Source: Mycobacterium sp.
GTDB taxonomy: Bacteria > Actinomycetota > Actinomycetes > Mycobacteriales > Mycobacteriaceae
Length of the DNA stretch: 8,590 nucleotides
Direction: 5' to 3'
Assembly: GCA_023264755.1 (NCBI GenBank)
Contig: JAHFVB010000035.1
Span: forward strand, 7,674 to 16,263
A model generated the notes under the pieces. The model made no database searches. It saw nothing but the letters and a program-made list of their open reading frames with translations, and had not been told where the DNA came from. Made by a program: the position numbers and the translations under genes. Shown piece by piece: positions 1 through 5,928 of the stretch (within the stretch, counting starts at the first letter, position 1; each line of letters opens with the position of its first letter).

Positions 1-393
1 GGCCGAGGCGAAGGGCTGCTCGTCGAAGGACTTGAAGAGTTTGGCCGGGTCGTCCCCGAGCTCTTCCTTGAACAGCTTGTGGACTTGGGCCGAATCGGCG
101 GGCGGTACGCGGTCGAGCAGGCTGCGGAATTCGCGGCTGAGCGGTTCGCCGAACGCGCCGGGGCTGGAGGCGATGATCTGGCCGAGCTTGACGTAGGTGG
201 GGCCCAGGTCGGAGAACGTCTGCGGGAGCTGATGGACGATCTTCTGCTGAAGCGAGCCCCGGCCCACTAGCTGGCTGACGACGCGCGCCCCCGTCCGGGT
301 GAGCTGCCACCCCGTCGCCCCGATTCGAGCCGCTTCGACCGGCAACGGTACCCGGTCCAGCTTGGCTACCTCGCGGTGCTTTGTCGTGGTCAT
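1..393 (-). CDS. ABC1/UbiB (AarF)-family kinase-like protein, N-terminal part only
   Basis: The visible 131 codons run from an ATG at 393-391 off the left edge of the window. The start is the only one possible after an in-frame TGA at 408-406. No strong Shine-Dalgarno precedes it, so a leaderless or weak start is possible. The protein begins MTTTKHREVAKLDRVPLP and contains the ABC1 signature KxGQ (K69, G71, Q72) inside TYVKLGQIIASSPG, then EFRSLLDRVPP, and it is cut at FASA where the family continues with its Ala-rich nucleotide-binding loop and AQVH. Family knowledge: ABC1 proteins are atypical protein-kinase-like ATPases, roughly 450-500 residues in bacteria, linked to ubiquinone or other isoprenoid-lipid metabolism. 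In mycobacteria, which use menaquinone, their role is not well defined. The sequence resembles M. tuberculosis Rv0647c as I remember it. The catalytic domain is outside the window, so activity cannot be judged. Confidence 0.9.
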   Translation of the reverse strand, partial: MTTTKHREVAKLDRVPLPVEAARIGATGWQLTRTGARVVSQLVGRGSLQQKIVHQLPQTFSDLGPTYVKLGQIIASSPGAFGEPLSREFRSLLDRVPPADSAQVHKLFKEELGDDPAKLFKSFDEQPFASA

Positions 394-427
394 TACTGCA
401 GTGTCTCAAAATCCGAGGTGACGCGAA

Positions 428-444
428 AAATTCGACCGGAATTT
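428..444. repeat. Short AT-rich inverted repeat in the 394-494 gap
   Basis: Perfect 6-bp arms AAATTC and GAATTT are separated by GACCG. They lie in an AT-rich patch of the 101-bp gap upstream of the ABC1 gene. The symmetry and position would suit a repressor site or a weak hairpin. I found no convincing TANNNT -10 box for the ABC1 gene anywhere in this gap, so its promoter is not identified. A 6-bp repeat can arise by chance, hence the low confidence. Confidence 0.25.
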
Positions 445-467
445 CAGTGGGCTGGCTCACACTTGGG

Positions 468-488
468 CCGGCGAGCGGAGGTCGCCGG
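468..488 (-). terminator. Possible hairpin terminator after the MpaB-like gene
   Basis: Seven-base GC-rich arms, CCGGCGA and TCGCCGG, are separated by a 7-nt loop. The hairpin starts 6 nt after the TGA stop of the MpaB-like gene, read on the minus strand. No T-tract follows directly. Mycobacterial intrinsic terminators often lack one, so this is plausible but unproven. An overlapping smaller palindrome, GTCGCC-G-GGCGAC, occupies 481-493. Confidence 0.35.
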
Positions 489-494
489 GCGACG

Positions 495-1487
495 TCAGGC
501 GAAGCTGTGCTCGACCTCGGCGCGACCACGCACCGGGTCACTGCCCGGCACGTAGGTCGGAACGGTGTGCGGCACCGTCGTAACGGCAGCCACCCTGGCC
601 TGGGCCGCGCGGAACTCCGGGATCGGGCCGGCTGCGGTGTGCAGCCCGTTGATCACCGTCCACACGGCGGCGCGCCGGGCCGTGCGCTCGACGGGGTTGG
701 GCGAGCGATGCTGAATCAGCTGCTTGGCCCACTTCGGCATGGTGTCGCGAATCGCCCAGTCGATCGCGGCCTGGGGCATCGGCAGATTGGGGCCGGTGGC
801 CATGGCTGCGCCGTGGGTCAGTGCAAGCCGCGGTAGATAGGACTCCAGGCAGTCCAGCGTCTCGGCCTTCGTGGTCGGAAGGTCGGTACCGCCGAGCGCC
901 TGCCCGACCCGGACGAACTCGCCGTAGTATCGGTCGATCTTCTTGCCGCGCAACGGTTGTGGGTGGTACAGCTCATGCGCGGTGGCCAGCCCCCACACCA
1001 CCGTCGCGTAGTTCCAGCGCAACCAGTCCGGGTCGTCGGCGTCATAACTGGCTCCGTCGGGTCGCACGCCCTTGATGGTGTGGTGCATGGCGCGCACGGT
1101 CTGCGCCAGGCGCTCGGCGGTGTCCGTCGAGCCGTAGGCGGTGCCGATGAAGAAGGCGATGGAATGGCCGAGCCTGACCGCAGCCCCCTTCGGGTCGATG
1201 CGTGGCAGGGCGACGCCATTGTCGTCGCGTTCGACCAGCCGCGAGTGGTGCATGCCCATCCAGTAGATCGACGGATCGAGCCGTTCCAGATATGCCGCGC
1301 ACTGTAGCCCGAACACCAGTGCCTCGAGGTGTGAGTGCACGTGCCACACCGCGCTACCGGGACCGAACCAGCCGGGATCGCCCGCCGGACCTGCGAATTC
1401 CATCCCCCGGAAGTAGTGCCTGCGGACGTTGCGATCGAACCGCTCCTGCAACTTCTGCTCGACGAGCTGGTGCGGCAATGGCAGCAC
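495..1487 (-). CDS. Oxygenase MpaB family (DUF2236) protein
   Basis: This 330-residue protein starts at GTG 1487-1485, supported by a clear Shine-Dalgarno 5 nt upstream. It shows the layout of the MpaB/DUF2236 family, which includes fungal MpaB and the b-type-haem latex-clearing protein Lcp. Visible landmarks are RLGHS (R105-S109), IGTAYGS (114-120), VRAMHHTIKG (131-140), YDADDPDWLRWNYATVVWG (148-166), the PLRGKKIDRYYGEF segment (178-191) and LPTTKAETLDCLESYLP (203-219). By comparison with Lcp, H135 is the best candidate axial haem ligand, and R105-S109 corresponds to its Arg-xxx-Thr pair with Ser for Thr. These assignments are inference from motif spacing. No signal peptide or membrane helix is obvious, so a cytosolic protein is likely. 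The substrate is unknown, although relatives cleave isoprenoid chains oxidatively. It lies between an ABC1 protein and an alpha/beta hydrolase on the same strand, with its own promoter. Confidence 0.88.
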   Translation of the reverse strand: MLPLPHQLVEQKLQERFDRNVRRHYFRGMEFAGPAGDPGWFGPGSAVWHVHSHLEALVFGLQCAAYLERLDPSIYWMGMHHSRLVERDDNGVALPRIDPKGAAVRLGHSIAFFIGTAYGSTDTAERLAQTVRAMHHTIKGVRPDGASYDADDPDWLRWNYATVVWGLATAHELYHPQPLRGKKIDRYYGEFVRVGQALGGTDLPTTKAETLDCLESYLPRLALTHGAAMATGPNLPMPQAAIDWAIRDTMPKWAKQLIQHRSPNPVERTARRAAVWTVINGLHTAAGPIPEFRAAQARVAAVTTVPHTVPTYVPGSDPVRGRAEVEHSFA

Positions 1488-1492
1488 TTCGA

Positions 1493-1499
1493 CCTCCCT
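1493..1499 (-). promoter_or_regulatory. Ribosome binding site deciding the GTG start of the MpaB-like gene
   Basis: The minus strand reads AGGGAGG, then TCGAA (5 nt), then GTG. This near-consensus Shine-Dalgarno fixes the start at 1487 and makes a downstream start unlikely. Confidence 0.75.
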
Positions 1500-1506
1500 G
1501 ACACTT

Positions 1507-1524
1507 TGGCAACGGTCGTTGTCA
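1507..1524. promoter_or_regulatory. Operator-like palindrome at the predicted transcription start of the MpaB-like gene
   Basis: TGGCAACG and CGTTGTCA form 8-bp arms with one mismatch around a GT centre. The site abuts the predicted -10 box and covers the expected start point, an ideal place for a repressor. The half-site GTTGTC/GACAAC recurs nearby at 1548-1553 and 1563-1568. No regulator gene is adjacent that obviously uses it. Confidence 0.4.
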
Positions 1525-1552
1525 CTCTAGCCAGGGCCGTCGCACCGGACAA
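1524..1552 (-). promoter_or_regulatory. SigA-like promoter of the MpaB-like gene
   Basis: On the minus strand a -35-like TTGTCC (1552-1547) is followed by a 17-nt spacer and a -10 TAGAGT (1529-1524), which fits the mycobacterial TANNNT pattern. Transcription would start near 1517, giving a leader of about 30 nt that contains the AGGGAGG ribosome binding site. The -35 box lies within the hairpin that follows the upstream hydrolase gene. Confidence 0.5.
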
Positions 1553-1573
1553 CGTTTTCGCGGTTGTCGGGTG
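1543..1573 (-). terminator. Hairpin after the alpha/beta hydrolase gene
   Basis: Eleven-base arms (1543-1553 and 1563-1573, one mismatch) enclose a 9-nt loop, beginning 5 nt after the TAG stop of the hydrolase as read on the minus strand. It lacks a T-tract, as many mycobacterial terminators do. Because its arms contain GACAAC/GTTGTC, also found in the palindrome at 1507-1524, it could instead be a second protein-binding site. Confidence 0.45.
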
Positions 1574-1578
1574 GTCGA

Positions 1579-2493
1579 CTACCCGCGCGGCTCGGCGCGG
1601 CCGATGTTCTCGACCAGGGCGTCGACGACCGGCCGCCACACCGGCTGGGGCAGGTCGTGGCCCATCCCGTCGACCACCACGAAACGCGCCCCCTTCACCA
1701 TGCGAGCGAGGTTGCGGCCGTTGCGAATTCGCACCATCGGATCGTGCGAGCCGTGCACGACCACCGTCGGTGCGGCGATGCGCCGGGCGTAGCCCACCAG
1801 GCTGCCCGTACCGAGAATCGCGTCGAATTGACGCAATCCACCCTGCGGATAGTCGCTGCGCGCCGTGAGCGTCCGGACGCGGTCGCGCAGCTGCTCGGCG
1901 GTGGGAAGGAAGTTGGGACCGTTGATGACCGCGATGTTGCGCACCTCGTAGGCGAGCTTGTCCTGCTCGGGCGCGTCCGTGGCGGGCGGGTCGAAGGCCA
2001 GCTTGATCACCCGCCACGTGGGCAGCGCCGACAGCGCCCGGCCCGAACTCGTCATCAGCAGGCCGAGCGAGGCCACCCGATCGGGGTGAGTGCCGGCCAG
2101 CACCTGCGCGATCATTCCGCCCATCGACACCCCGAGCACGTGCGCCCGCTCGATGCCGAGCCGGTCGAGCAGCGCTCGGGCGTCCTCGGCCATGTCCACC
2201 AACGTGTAGGGCACCGGGCTGCTTCTACCGACCAGGTAGCGCGCCACCCGGGCATACACCGAGCCCTCGGCCCGCTGGCCGTGGAGCTTGGTCGACAGTC
2301 CGATGTCGCGATGGTCGAACCGGATCACCCGCAGGGAACTTTGGACCAGCTGCTCGCAGAAGCCGTCGGGCCACATCGGCAGTTGCGCGCCGACCCCCAT
2401 CACCAGCAGCACGGCTGGATCAGCGGAGTCGCCGAGGTCCTCGTAGTAGAGCTCGACGGTTCCGCACGTCGCGGTTCCGCGGCGGATGTCCAC
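1579..2493 (-). CDS. Alpha/beta hydrolase (LipG-like esterase/lipase family)
   Basis: This 304-residue alpha/beta-hydrolase-fold enzyme starts at GTG 2493-2491. An in-frame TGA at 2499-2497 rules out an earlier start. The catalytic triad is readable: nucleophile S123 in the elbow GVSMGG (121-126), acid D251 in HGSHDPMV, and H279 in DGMGHDLPQ. The oxyanion-hole region is LLVMGVGAQLPMW (29-41), and RFDHRDIGLST (58-68) is a typical strand/loop. Length and fold fit an esterase or lipase, and it resembles mycobacterial LipG (Rv0646c type) as I remember that family. The true substrate cannot be read from sequence. No signal peptide is seen, so it is probably cytosolic. The only bases between the upstream hairpin and the GTG are a 16-nt stretch with no good ribosome binding site. 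A weak TAGAAC lies 6 nt before the GTG, so leaderless transcription is possible but speculative. In M. tuberculosis a LipG gene and an ABC1 gene are neighbours, as they nearly are here, but in the opposite order. Confidence 0.9.
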   Translation of the reverse strand: MDIRRGTATCGTVELYYEDLGDSADPAVLLVMGVGAQLPMWPDGFCEQLVQSSLRVIRFDHRDIGLSTKLHGQRAEGSVYARVARYLVGRSSPVPYTLVDMAEDARALLDRLGIERAHVLGVSMGGMIAQVLAGTHPDRVASLGLLMTSSGRALSALPTWRVIKLAFDPPATDAPEQDKLAYEVRNIAVINGPNFLPTAEQLRDRVRTLTARSDYPQGGLRQFDAILGTGSLVGYARRIAAPTVVVHGSHDPMVRIRNGRNLARMVKGARFVVVDGMGHDLPQPVWRPVVDALVENIGRAEPRG

Positions 2494-2509
2494 ATGTCAG
2501 TTCTACCGG

Positions 2510-2560
2510 CGTTTCGTGGAGTCCGAGCAGCGCTCACCTCCGCTCGGACTCCACGAAACG
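2510..2560. repeat. Perfect 19-bp inverted repeat (strong hairpin) between a DinB gene and the hydrolase
   Basis: The left arm CGTTTCGTGGAGTCCGAGC (2510-2528) and its exact reverse complement (2542-2560) flank a 13-nt loop. The right arm starts 1 nt past the TGA stop of the DinB-family gene, and the left arm ends 16 nt before the hydrolase GTG. The likeliest role is a (possibly bidirectional) terminator for the DinB operon. There is no T-tract on the minus-strand exit side, where the bases are CCGGTAGAAC. A cis-acting RNA structure or a dispersed intergenic repeat are alternatives. Confidence 0.7.
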
Positions 2561-2561
2561 G

Positions 2562-3167
2562 TCAGTTGGCGACGGGCTCCTTGCCCCACGGTGTCAGCCA
2601 CGGCGTCGGCTCCCAGCCCTCCAATCCGGCCAGCAGCTCGTACAGCGTTGCGCCGTCGATGCTTTCGCGGATGATGTCGGCGTGACCCGCGTGGCGGGCC
2701 AGTTCCTCGATGAGGTGGAAGATCACCCAGCGCACCGACCAGGCCGAGACGTGCTGCGGGAACCACGGCACGCCGGGGGGAACCGGGACCGGCGTCCCGA
2801 GGTCGACGGTCTCGACCAGGCGGATCGTCTCGGCGTTCTGGGCATCGAAGGTGGCCAGCAGCTCGGCCAGCGTCTCGTCCTCGCGCATGACGAACTCGTC
2901 CTGGTAGCCGGCTTCCTGGGCTTCCACCGGCCGCTTGTCGCGTTCGCCGAGCTCCGGTGCCGCGGCGACGCGTTCCATCCAACCCCGCTGGCAGTTGGTG
3001 ACGTGCTTGATCAGCCCGCCGAGTGACATCGCGCTGACCGACGGGGTGGAGCGAGCCTGCGCGTCGGTCAACCCGAACACGACGGCGTGGAACGCATACT
3101 GCTGCGCCGCGAGGTACTCCTTGAGGCCCGCGCGCTCATCGGCAACGGGTGGGGGCATGGCGGCCAT
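2562..3167 (-). CDS. DinB superfamily (DUF664-like) protein, downstream paralogue
   Basis: This 201-residue protein starts at ATG 3167-3165. An AGGAG ribosome binding site 8 nt upstream supports this start over a second ATG three codons on. It belongs to the DinB/mycothiol-dependent-enzyme four-helix-bundle fold, most like DUF664. Key segments are MSLGGLIKHVTNCQRGWM (47-64), and WVIFHLIEELARHAGHADIIRESIDG (147-172), the family's hallmark C-terminal helix. Probable metal ligands are H55 with E155 and H159 (ExxxH), by analogy with mycothiol-dependent maleylpyruvate isomerase; H162 is an alternative. Family members are metal-dependent and several use mycothiol or bacillithiol in detoxification, but the reaction here is unknown. 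It begins 2 nt after the stop of the upstream DinB gene, so the two are co-transcribed. Its stop is followed at once by the 2510-2560 hairpin. Confidence 0.88.
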   Translation of the reverse strand: MAAMPPPVADERAGLKEYLAAQQYAFHAVVFGLTDAQARSTPSVSAMSLGGLIKHVTNCQRGWMERVAAAPELGERDKRPVEAQEAGYQDEFVMREDETLAELLATFDAQNAETIRLVETVDLGTPVPVPPGVPWFPQHVSAWSVRWVIFHLIEELARHAGHADIIRESIDGATLYELLAGLEGWEPTPWLTPWGKEPVAN

Positions 3168-3169
3168 GG

Positions 3170-3727
3170 TTAGTGCTCCTTCGTGTTGGTGTGGACGTAA
3201 TCGGTGCGGAGGTCGGCGGTGTGGAGGTAGAGGTCGCGGAGCAACGCGATTTCGGCTCCGTGGTGGATCACTTCGCGGTTGATGTGCAGGATCAGCTCTG
3301 CCATCGGCCTTTCGCTGAACGGACCTTCGGCAGGCCCGATCGGTCGGCTCAGGTCCTCGTCCGTCAACGCGCGCACCCCTGCCTTCCAGCCGGCGTAGGC
3401 GTCGTCGAGTTGGCTCAACGCCGTATCGGAATCCGTGGCGTACGGCCACGACTGGTAGTCCGCGGGGGGAGCGCCGAAGTGCGCGTGGTTGCGCATCGCC
3501 AATACCCCGACGATGACGTGCGCCATCCGCCAGGCGATCGTCGAGAACGGCGCGGGAACGGGCGGCGGGTAGGTGAAGTCGATGCGTGCGTCGGGGTGCA
3601 CCGTCCAGCAGTTGGGCACCGGCGCCCAGAAGTACTCGGCGTCGGTTAGCCCGTCGAATCGCGGGCGTAGCTGGTGGGTCCAATGCCAGTCGAGTTGGTC
3701 GGACAGTTGGGCGGCATTCGTGCTCAT
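3170..3727 (-). CDS. DinB superfamily protein, first gene of the pair
   Basis: This 185-residue protein starts at ATG 3727-3725, with GAGAGG 8 nt upstream as ribosome binding site. It has the DinB-fold features TIAWRMAHVIVGVLAMRNH (63-81) and LILHINREVIHHGAEIALLRDLY (145-167). The likely metal triad is H70 plus E152 and H156 in the family's ExxxH pattern, with H148 and H155 as alternatives. The aromatic-rich N-terminus (LDWHWTHQL, YFWAP) is common in this group. Its sequence is well diverged from the second DinB protein, so the pair is not a recent duplication. It diverges from a WYL-type regulator across a 23-bp palindrome, which suggests that regulator controls it. The catalytic role is unknown; a thiol-cofactor-dependent transferase or detoxification enzyme is the usual guess for the fold. 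Confidence 0.88.
   Translation of the reverse strand: MSTNAAQLSDQLDWHWTHQLRPRFDGLTDAEYFWAPVPNCWTVHPDARIDFTYPPPVPAPFSTIAWRMAHVIVGVLAMRNHAHFGAPPADYQSWPYATDSDTALSQLDDAYAGWKAGVRALTDEDLSRPIGPAEGPFSERPMAELILHINREVIHHGAEIALLRDLYLHTADLRTDYVHTNTKEH
3176..3180 (-). promoter_or_regulatory. Ribosome binding site of the second DinB gene
   Basis: AGGAG on the minus strand, 8 nt before ATG 3167, lies inside the last codons of the first DinB gene. It decides the start and argues against much longer readings of this frame that open inside the first DinB gene. Confidence 0.75.
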
Positions 3728-3746
3728 GGGCCCAGCCTCTCAGGTG

Positions 3747-3769
3747 CTTAGGACAGTATCTGTCCTAAG
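3747..3769. promoter_or_regulatory. Perfect 23-bp palindromic operator between the DinB genes and the WYL regulator
   Basis: Arms CTTAGGACAG (3747-3756) and CTGTCCTAAG (3760-3769) match exactly around the centre TAT. The site fills the core of the divergent gap, 19 nt from the DinB start and 13-19 nt from the regulator start. A dimeric HTH regulator would fit it. The adjacent WYL protein is the obvious candidate, acting on itself and on the DinB pair. Confidence 0.8.
3753..3758 (-). promoter_or_regulatory. Possible -10 box of the DinB operon inside the operator
   Basis: The minus strand reads TACTGT here, matching TANNNT, and would give a transcript starting near 3746 with a leader of about 18 nt that includes the GAGAGG ribosome binding site. 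No clear -35 box is visible at the right distance. Lying inside the palindrome, it implies repression by occlusion. The plus-strand promoter of the regulator could not be placed. Confidence 0.35.
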
Positions 3770-3788
3770 AATCGGGCAGACTGTGGAC

Positions 3789-4760
3789 GTGTCCGAAACC
3801 ACCAGCCGGGTGCTGCAGCTGCTCGGGTTGCTGCAGTCCCGCCGCGTGTGGTCGGGACAGGAGCTGGCCGAGCGGCTAGGGGTGACGGGCCGCAGCGTCC
3901 GACGCGACGTCGACCGGCTACGCGAGCTGGGCTATCCGGTGCACGCGAGCAAGGGGCACGGCGGCGGCTACCAACTCGGCGCGGGTGCGGCGTTGCCGCC
4001 GCTACTGCTGGACCCGGAGGAAGCCGTCGCCATGGCGGTGTGTCTGCGAGTCGCGGCGGGTGGAAGCGTTGCCGGAGTGGGCGAGTCGGCGCTGCGCGCA
4101 CTGTCCAAGCTCGATCAGGTCATGCCCGCGCGGCTGCGCAGTCAGGTCGCGGCCCTCCACGACGCCACCGTCACGTTGAGCTCCGGTCAGCGCGATACCC
4201 CCGTCGACCCCGATGCGTTGATGACCCTGGCCCGCGCTTGCCGCGACCACGAGCACGTGACGGCCGGTTACGTCGACATCCGCGGCAACCGGACCCAACG
4301 CAGGCTCGAGCCGTATCGACTGGTGACGACCGGGCGGCGTTGTTATCTGCTGTGCTACGACCGCGACAAGCTCGACTGGCGCAGTCTGCGGCTGGACCGA
4401 ATGTCCGACGTGCGAGCGCTGGGCAGCACCTTCGTCCCGCGGGAAACGCCCGACGCGGCCGGCTACGTACGGCGCGCGATCACCACCTCGCCCTACCGGT
4501 ACGTCGCGCGCGTGCGCTATTCCGCGCCGCTAGACGTGGTGGCGCAGTTCTTCTCGGAGTCGTCGATGGAACTCGAAGCCGACGGTGCCGACGCGTGCAT
4601 CATGACCACCGGGGCCGACGACCCGGAGCGCATGGTGGCCTGGCTGGCACTACCGGGCTGTGATTTCGAGGTGCTCGAGCCACCCGAGGTCATCGCGGCC
4701 GTCGGCGTGGTCGCCGCAAGGCTGACCCGCGCCGCCTCCGACACTGACCGCCGAACGTGA
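3789..4760 (+). CDS. HTH-WYL (YafY/DeoR-like) transcriptional regulator
   Basis: This 323-residue DNA-binding regulator has an N-terminal winged HTH (about residues 5-62: TSRVLQLLGLL, then SGQELAERLGVTGRSVRRDVDRLRELGYPVHA and the wing GHGGGYQLG). A linker helix region follows, then a WYL ligand-binding domain (about 140-215: YVDIRGNRTQRRLEPYRLV, GRRCYLLCYD, WRSLRLDRM) and a WCX-type C-terminal domain to the end. The usual Trp-Tyr-Leu signature reads Cys-Tyr-Leu (185-187). I chose GTG 3789 because the HTH starts directly after it; GTG 3783 is two codons earlier and equally possible. Neither has a strong ribosome binding site. Longer readings back to 3573 would cross the operator and the DinB gene and are unlikely. 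It probably represses the divergent DinB pair and itself through the 3747-3769 palindrome. Its gene ends 1 nt from the convergent hutI stop. The ligand is unknown. Confidence 0.9.
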   Translation: MSETTSRVLQLLGLLQSRRVWSGQELAERLGVTGRSVRRDVDRLRELGYPVHASKGHGGGYQLGAGAALPPLLLDPEEAVAMAVCLRVAAGGSVAGVGESALRALSKLDQVMPARLRSQVAALHDATVTLSSGQRDTPVDPDALMTLARACRDHEHVTAGYVDIRGNRTQRRLEPYRLVTTGRRCYLLCYDRDKLDWRSLRLDRMSDVRALGSTFVPRETPDAAGYVRRAITTSPYRYVARVRYSAPLDVVAQFFSESSMELEADGADACIMTTGADDPERMVAWLALPGCDFEVLEPPEVIAAVGVVAARLTRAASDTDRRT

Positions 4761-4761
4761 G

Positions 4762-5928
4762 CTAGGCGGCGCGGCCGGCGCGCACCACGTCGCCGATGAT
4801 CGGCGCGCCGGGCCGGTAGGCCAGGTGGACGTACGACGGAGCGTCGAGCCGGACGAAGTCGGCGCGGGCCCCGACCGCCAGCACGCCGACGTCGGTGCGA
4901 CGCAGCGCCCGCGCGCCACCCGCGGTCGCCGACCACAGTGCCTCGGCCGGGGTGAAGCCCATGTCACGTACGGCCACCGCAAGGCAGAACGCCATGCTCG
5001 TCGTGTACGAACTCCCCGGGTTGCAGTCGGTGGCCAACGCGACGGTGACCCCCGCGTCCAGGAACCGGCGCGCGTCGGGCCACGGTGCCCGCGTGGAGAA
5101 TTCGGCCCCCGGCAGCAGCGTGGCCACGGTGGTGCCGGTGGCCAACGCGGCGATGTCGGCATCGGTGGCATGGGTGCAGTGGTCCACCGAGGCCGCCCCG
5201 AGCTCCACCGCCAGTTGGATGCCGCCGCTGGGGCCAAGTTGCCCGGCGTGCAGGCGGGGGGTCAGCCCCGCGTCCACGCCGGCCTGCAGGATGAACCGCG
5301 CCTCGTCCACGTCGAAGGCGCCGCGGTCGCAGAAGACGTCGATCCAGCGCGCATGGTCTCGACAGGCCGCCAACATGTCACCCGCCACCAACCGGACGTA
5401 GGCCTCACGATCGTGTCGGTACTCCTGCGGAACTACGTGCGCGCCAAGGAAAGTGGTCTCCTCGGTGAACCTAGTGCCGAGCTCGAGGCTCCGCTGCTCG
5501 TCGATCGTGTTCAGCCCGTAGCCACTCTTGGTCTCGAAGGTGGTGACGCCACCCCGATGCAGTTCGGACGAGAGTCGGGCCAGGTTGGCCGCCAGCGCGT
5601 CATCGGAGGCCGCCCGGGTGGCCGCGACCGTCGTGGCGATGCCGCCGCCGTCGTAGGGGCGCCCGCTCATTCGCGCGGCGAACTCGGCGGCCCGATCGCC
5701 CGCGAAGACCAGGTGGGCGTGGCTGTCCACGAACCCGGGTACCACACTCGTGCCCGCGCAGTCGATACGTTGATCGGCCTGCGGCGCTCGAGCTTTCGGG
5801 CCCAGCCAGACGATCCTGTCGCTGTCGGTCAGCAGTGCGGCATCGGTGAGCACGCCGAGCGCGGTGCCGTCGCCCGCCGTCGGGTCGTTGGTGACGAGCT
5901 CGCCGATGTCGTCGTAGAGCACGGTCAT
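4762..5928 (-). CDS. hutI: Imidazolonepropionase
   Basis: This 388-residue cytosolic metal-dependent amidohydrolase opens the ring of 4-imidazolone-5-propionate to give N-formimino-L-glutamate, the third step of histidine breakdown. Visible family motifs are the metal pair H70 and H72 in [20 protein letters not shown] (134-140), [11 protein letters not shown] (160-170), metal His H227 in LHAGQ, H250 in SVDH, and the metal Asp D301 in ATDCNPGS. Length is close to the usual of about 400. The loop after the SGRPY segment goes straight into DGGGI, lacking a few residues present in Bacillus or proteobacterial HutI; I recall actinobacterial relatives being similar. The start ATG 5928 overlaps the hutF stop (ATGA) and has GGGAGG 4 nt upstream. 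It is the last gene of the operon. Its stop faces the WYL gene with one base between and no evident terminator. Confidence 0.95.
   Translation of the reverse strand: MTVLYDDIGELVTNDPTAGDGTALGVLTDAALLTDSDRIVWLGPKARAPQADQRIDCAGTSVVPGFVDSHAHLVFAGDRAAEFAARMSGRPYDGGGIATTVAATRAASDDALAANLARLSSELHRGGVTTFETKSGYGLNTIDEQRSLELGTRFTEETTFLGAHVVPQEYRHDREAYVRLVAGDMLAACRDHARWIDVFCDRGAFDVDEARFILQAGVDAGLTPRLHAGQLGPSGGIQLAVELGAASVDHCTHATDADIAALATGTTVATLLPGAEFSTRAPWPDARRFLDAGVTVALATDCNPGSSYTTSMAFCLAVAVRDMGFTPAEALWSATAGGARALRRTDVGVLAVGARADFVRLDAPSYVHLAYRPGAPIIGDVVRAGRAA

Noticed and set aside
381..836. 151-codon plus-strand open frame beginning near the ABC1 start
   Set aside because: Mostly antisense to the MpaB-like gene; low-complexity Arg/Gly-rich product and no ribosome binding site that I can support.
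1564..2685. 373-codon plus-strand open frame
   Set aside because: It lies antisense to the alpha/beta hydrolase, whose triad and motifs are intact. Its own product is His/Arg/Gly-rich without recognisable domains.
3168..3683. N-terminal extension of the second DinB protein
   Set aside because: It is an out-of-frame reading of the first DinB gene. The ATG at 3167 has a proper AGGAG and matches the family's normal length.
3573..3788. N-terminal extension of the WYL regulator
   Set aside because: It would run through the first DinB gene and the 23-bp operator and adds 72 residues with no family counterpart before the HTH.
4769..4783. GC hairpin (GCGCG-GCCGG-CGCGC) near the hutI stop as a terminator
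   Set aside because: Only 5-bp arms inside GC-rich coding sequence, upstream of the stop codon and without a T-tract; expected by chance here.
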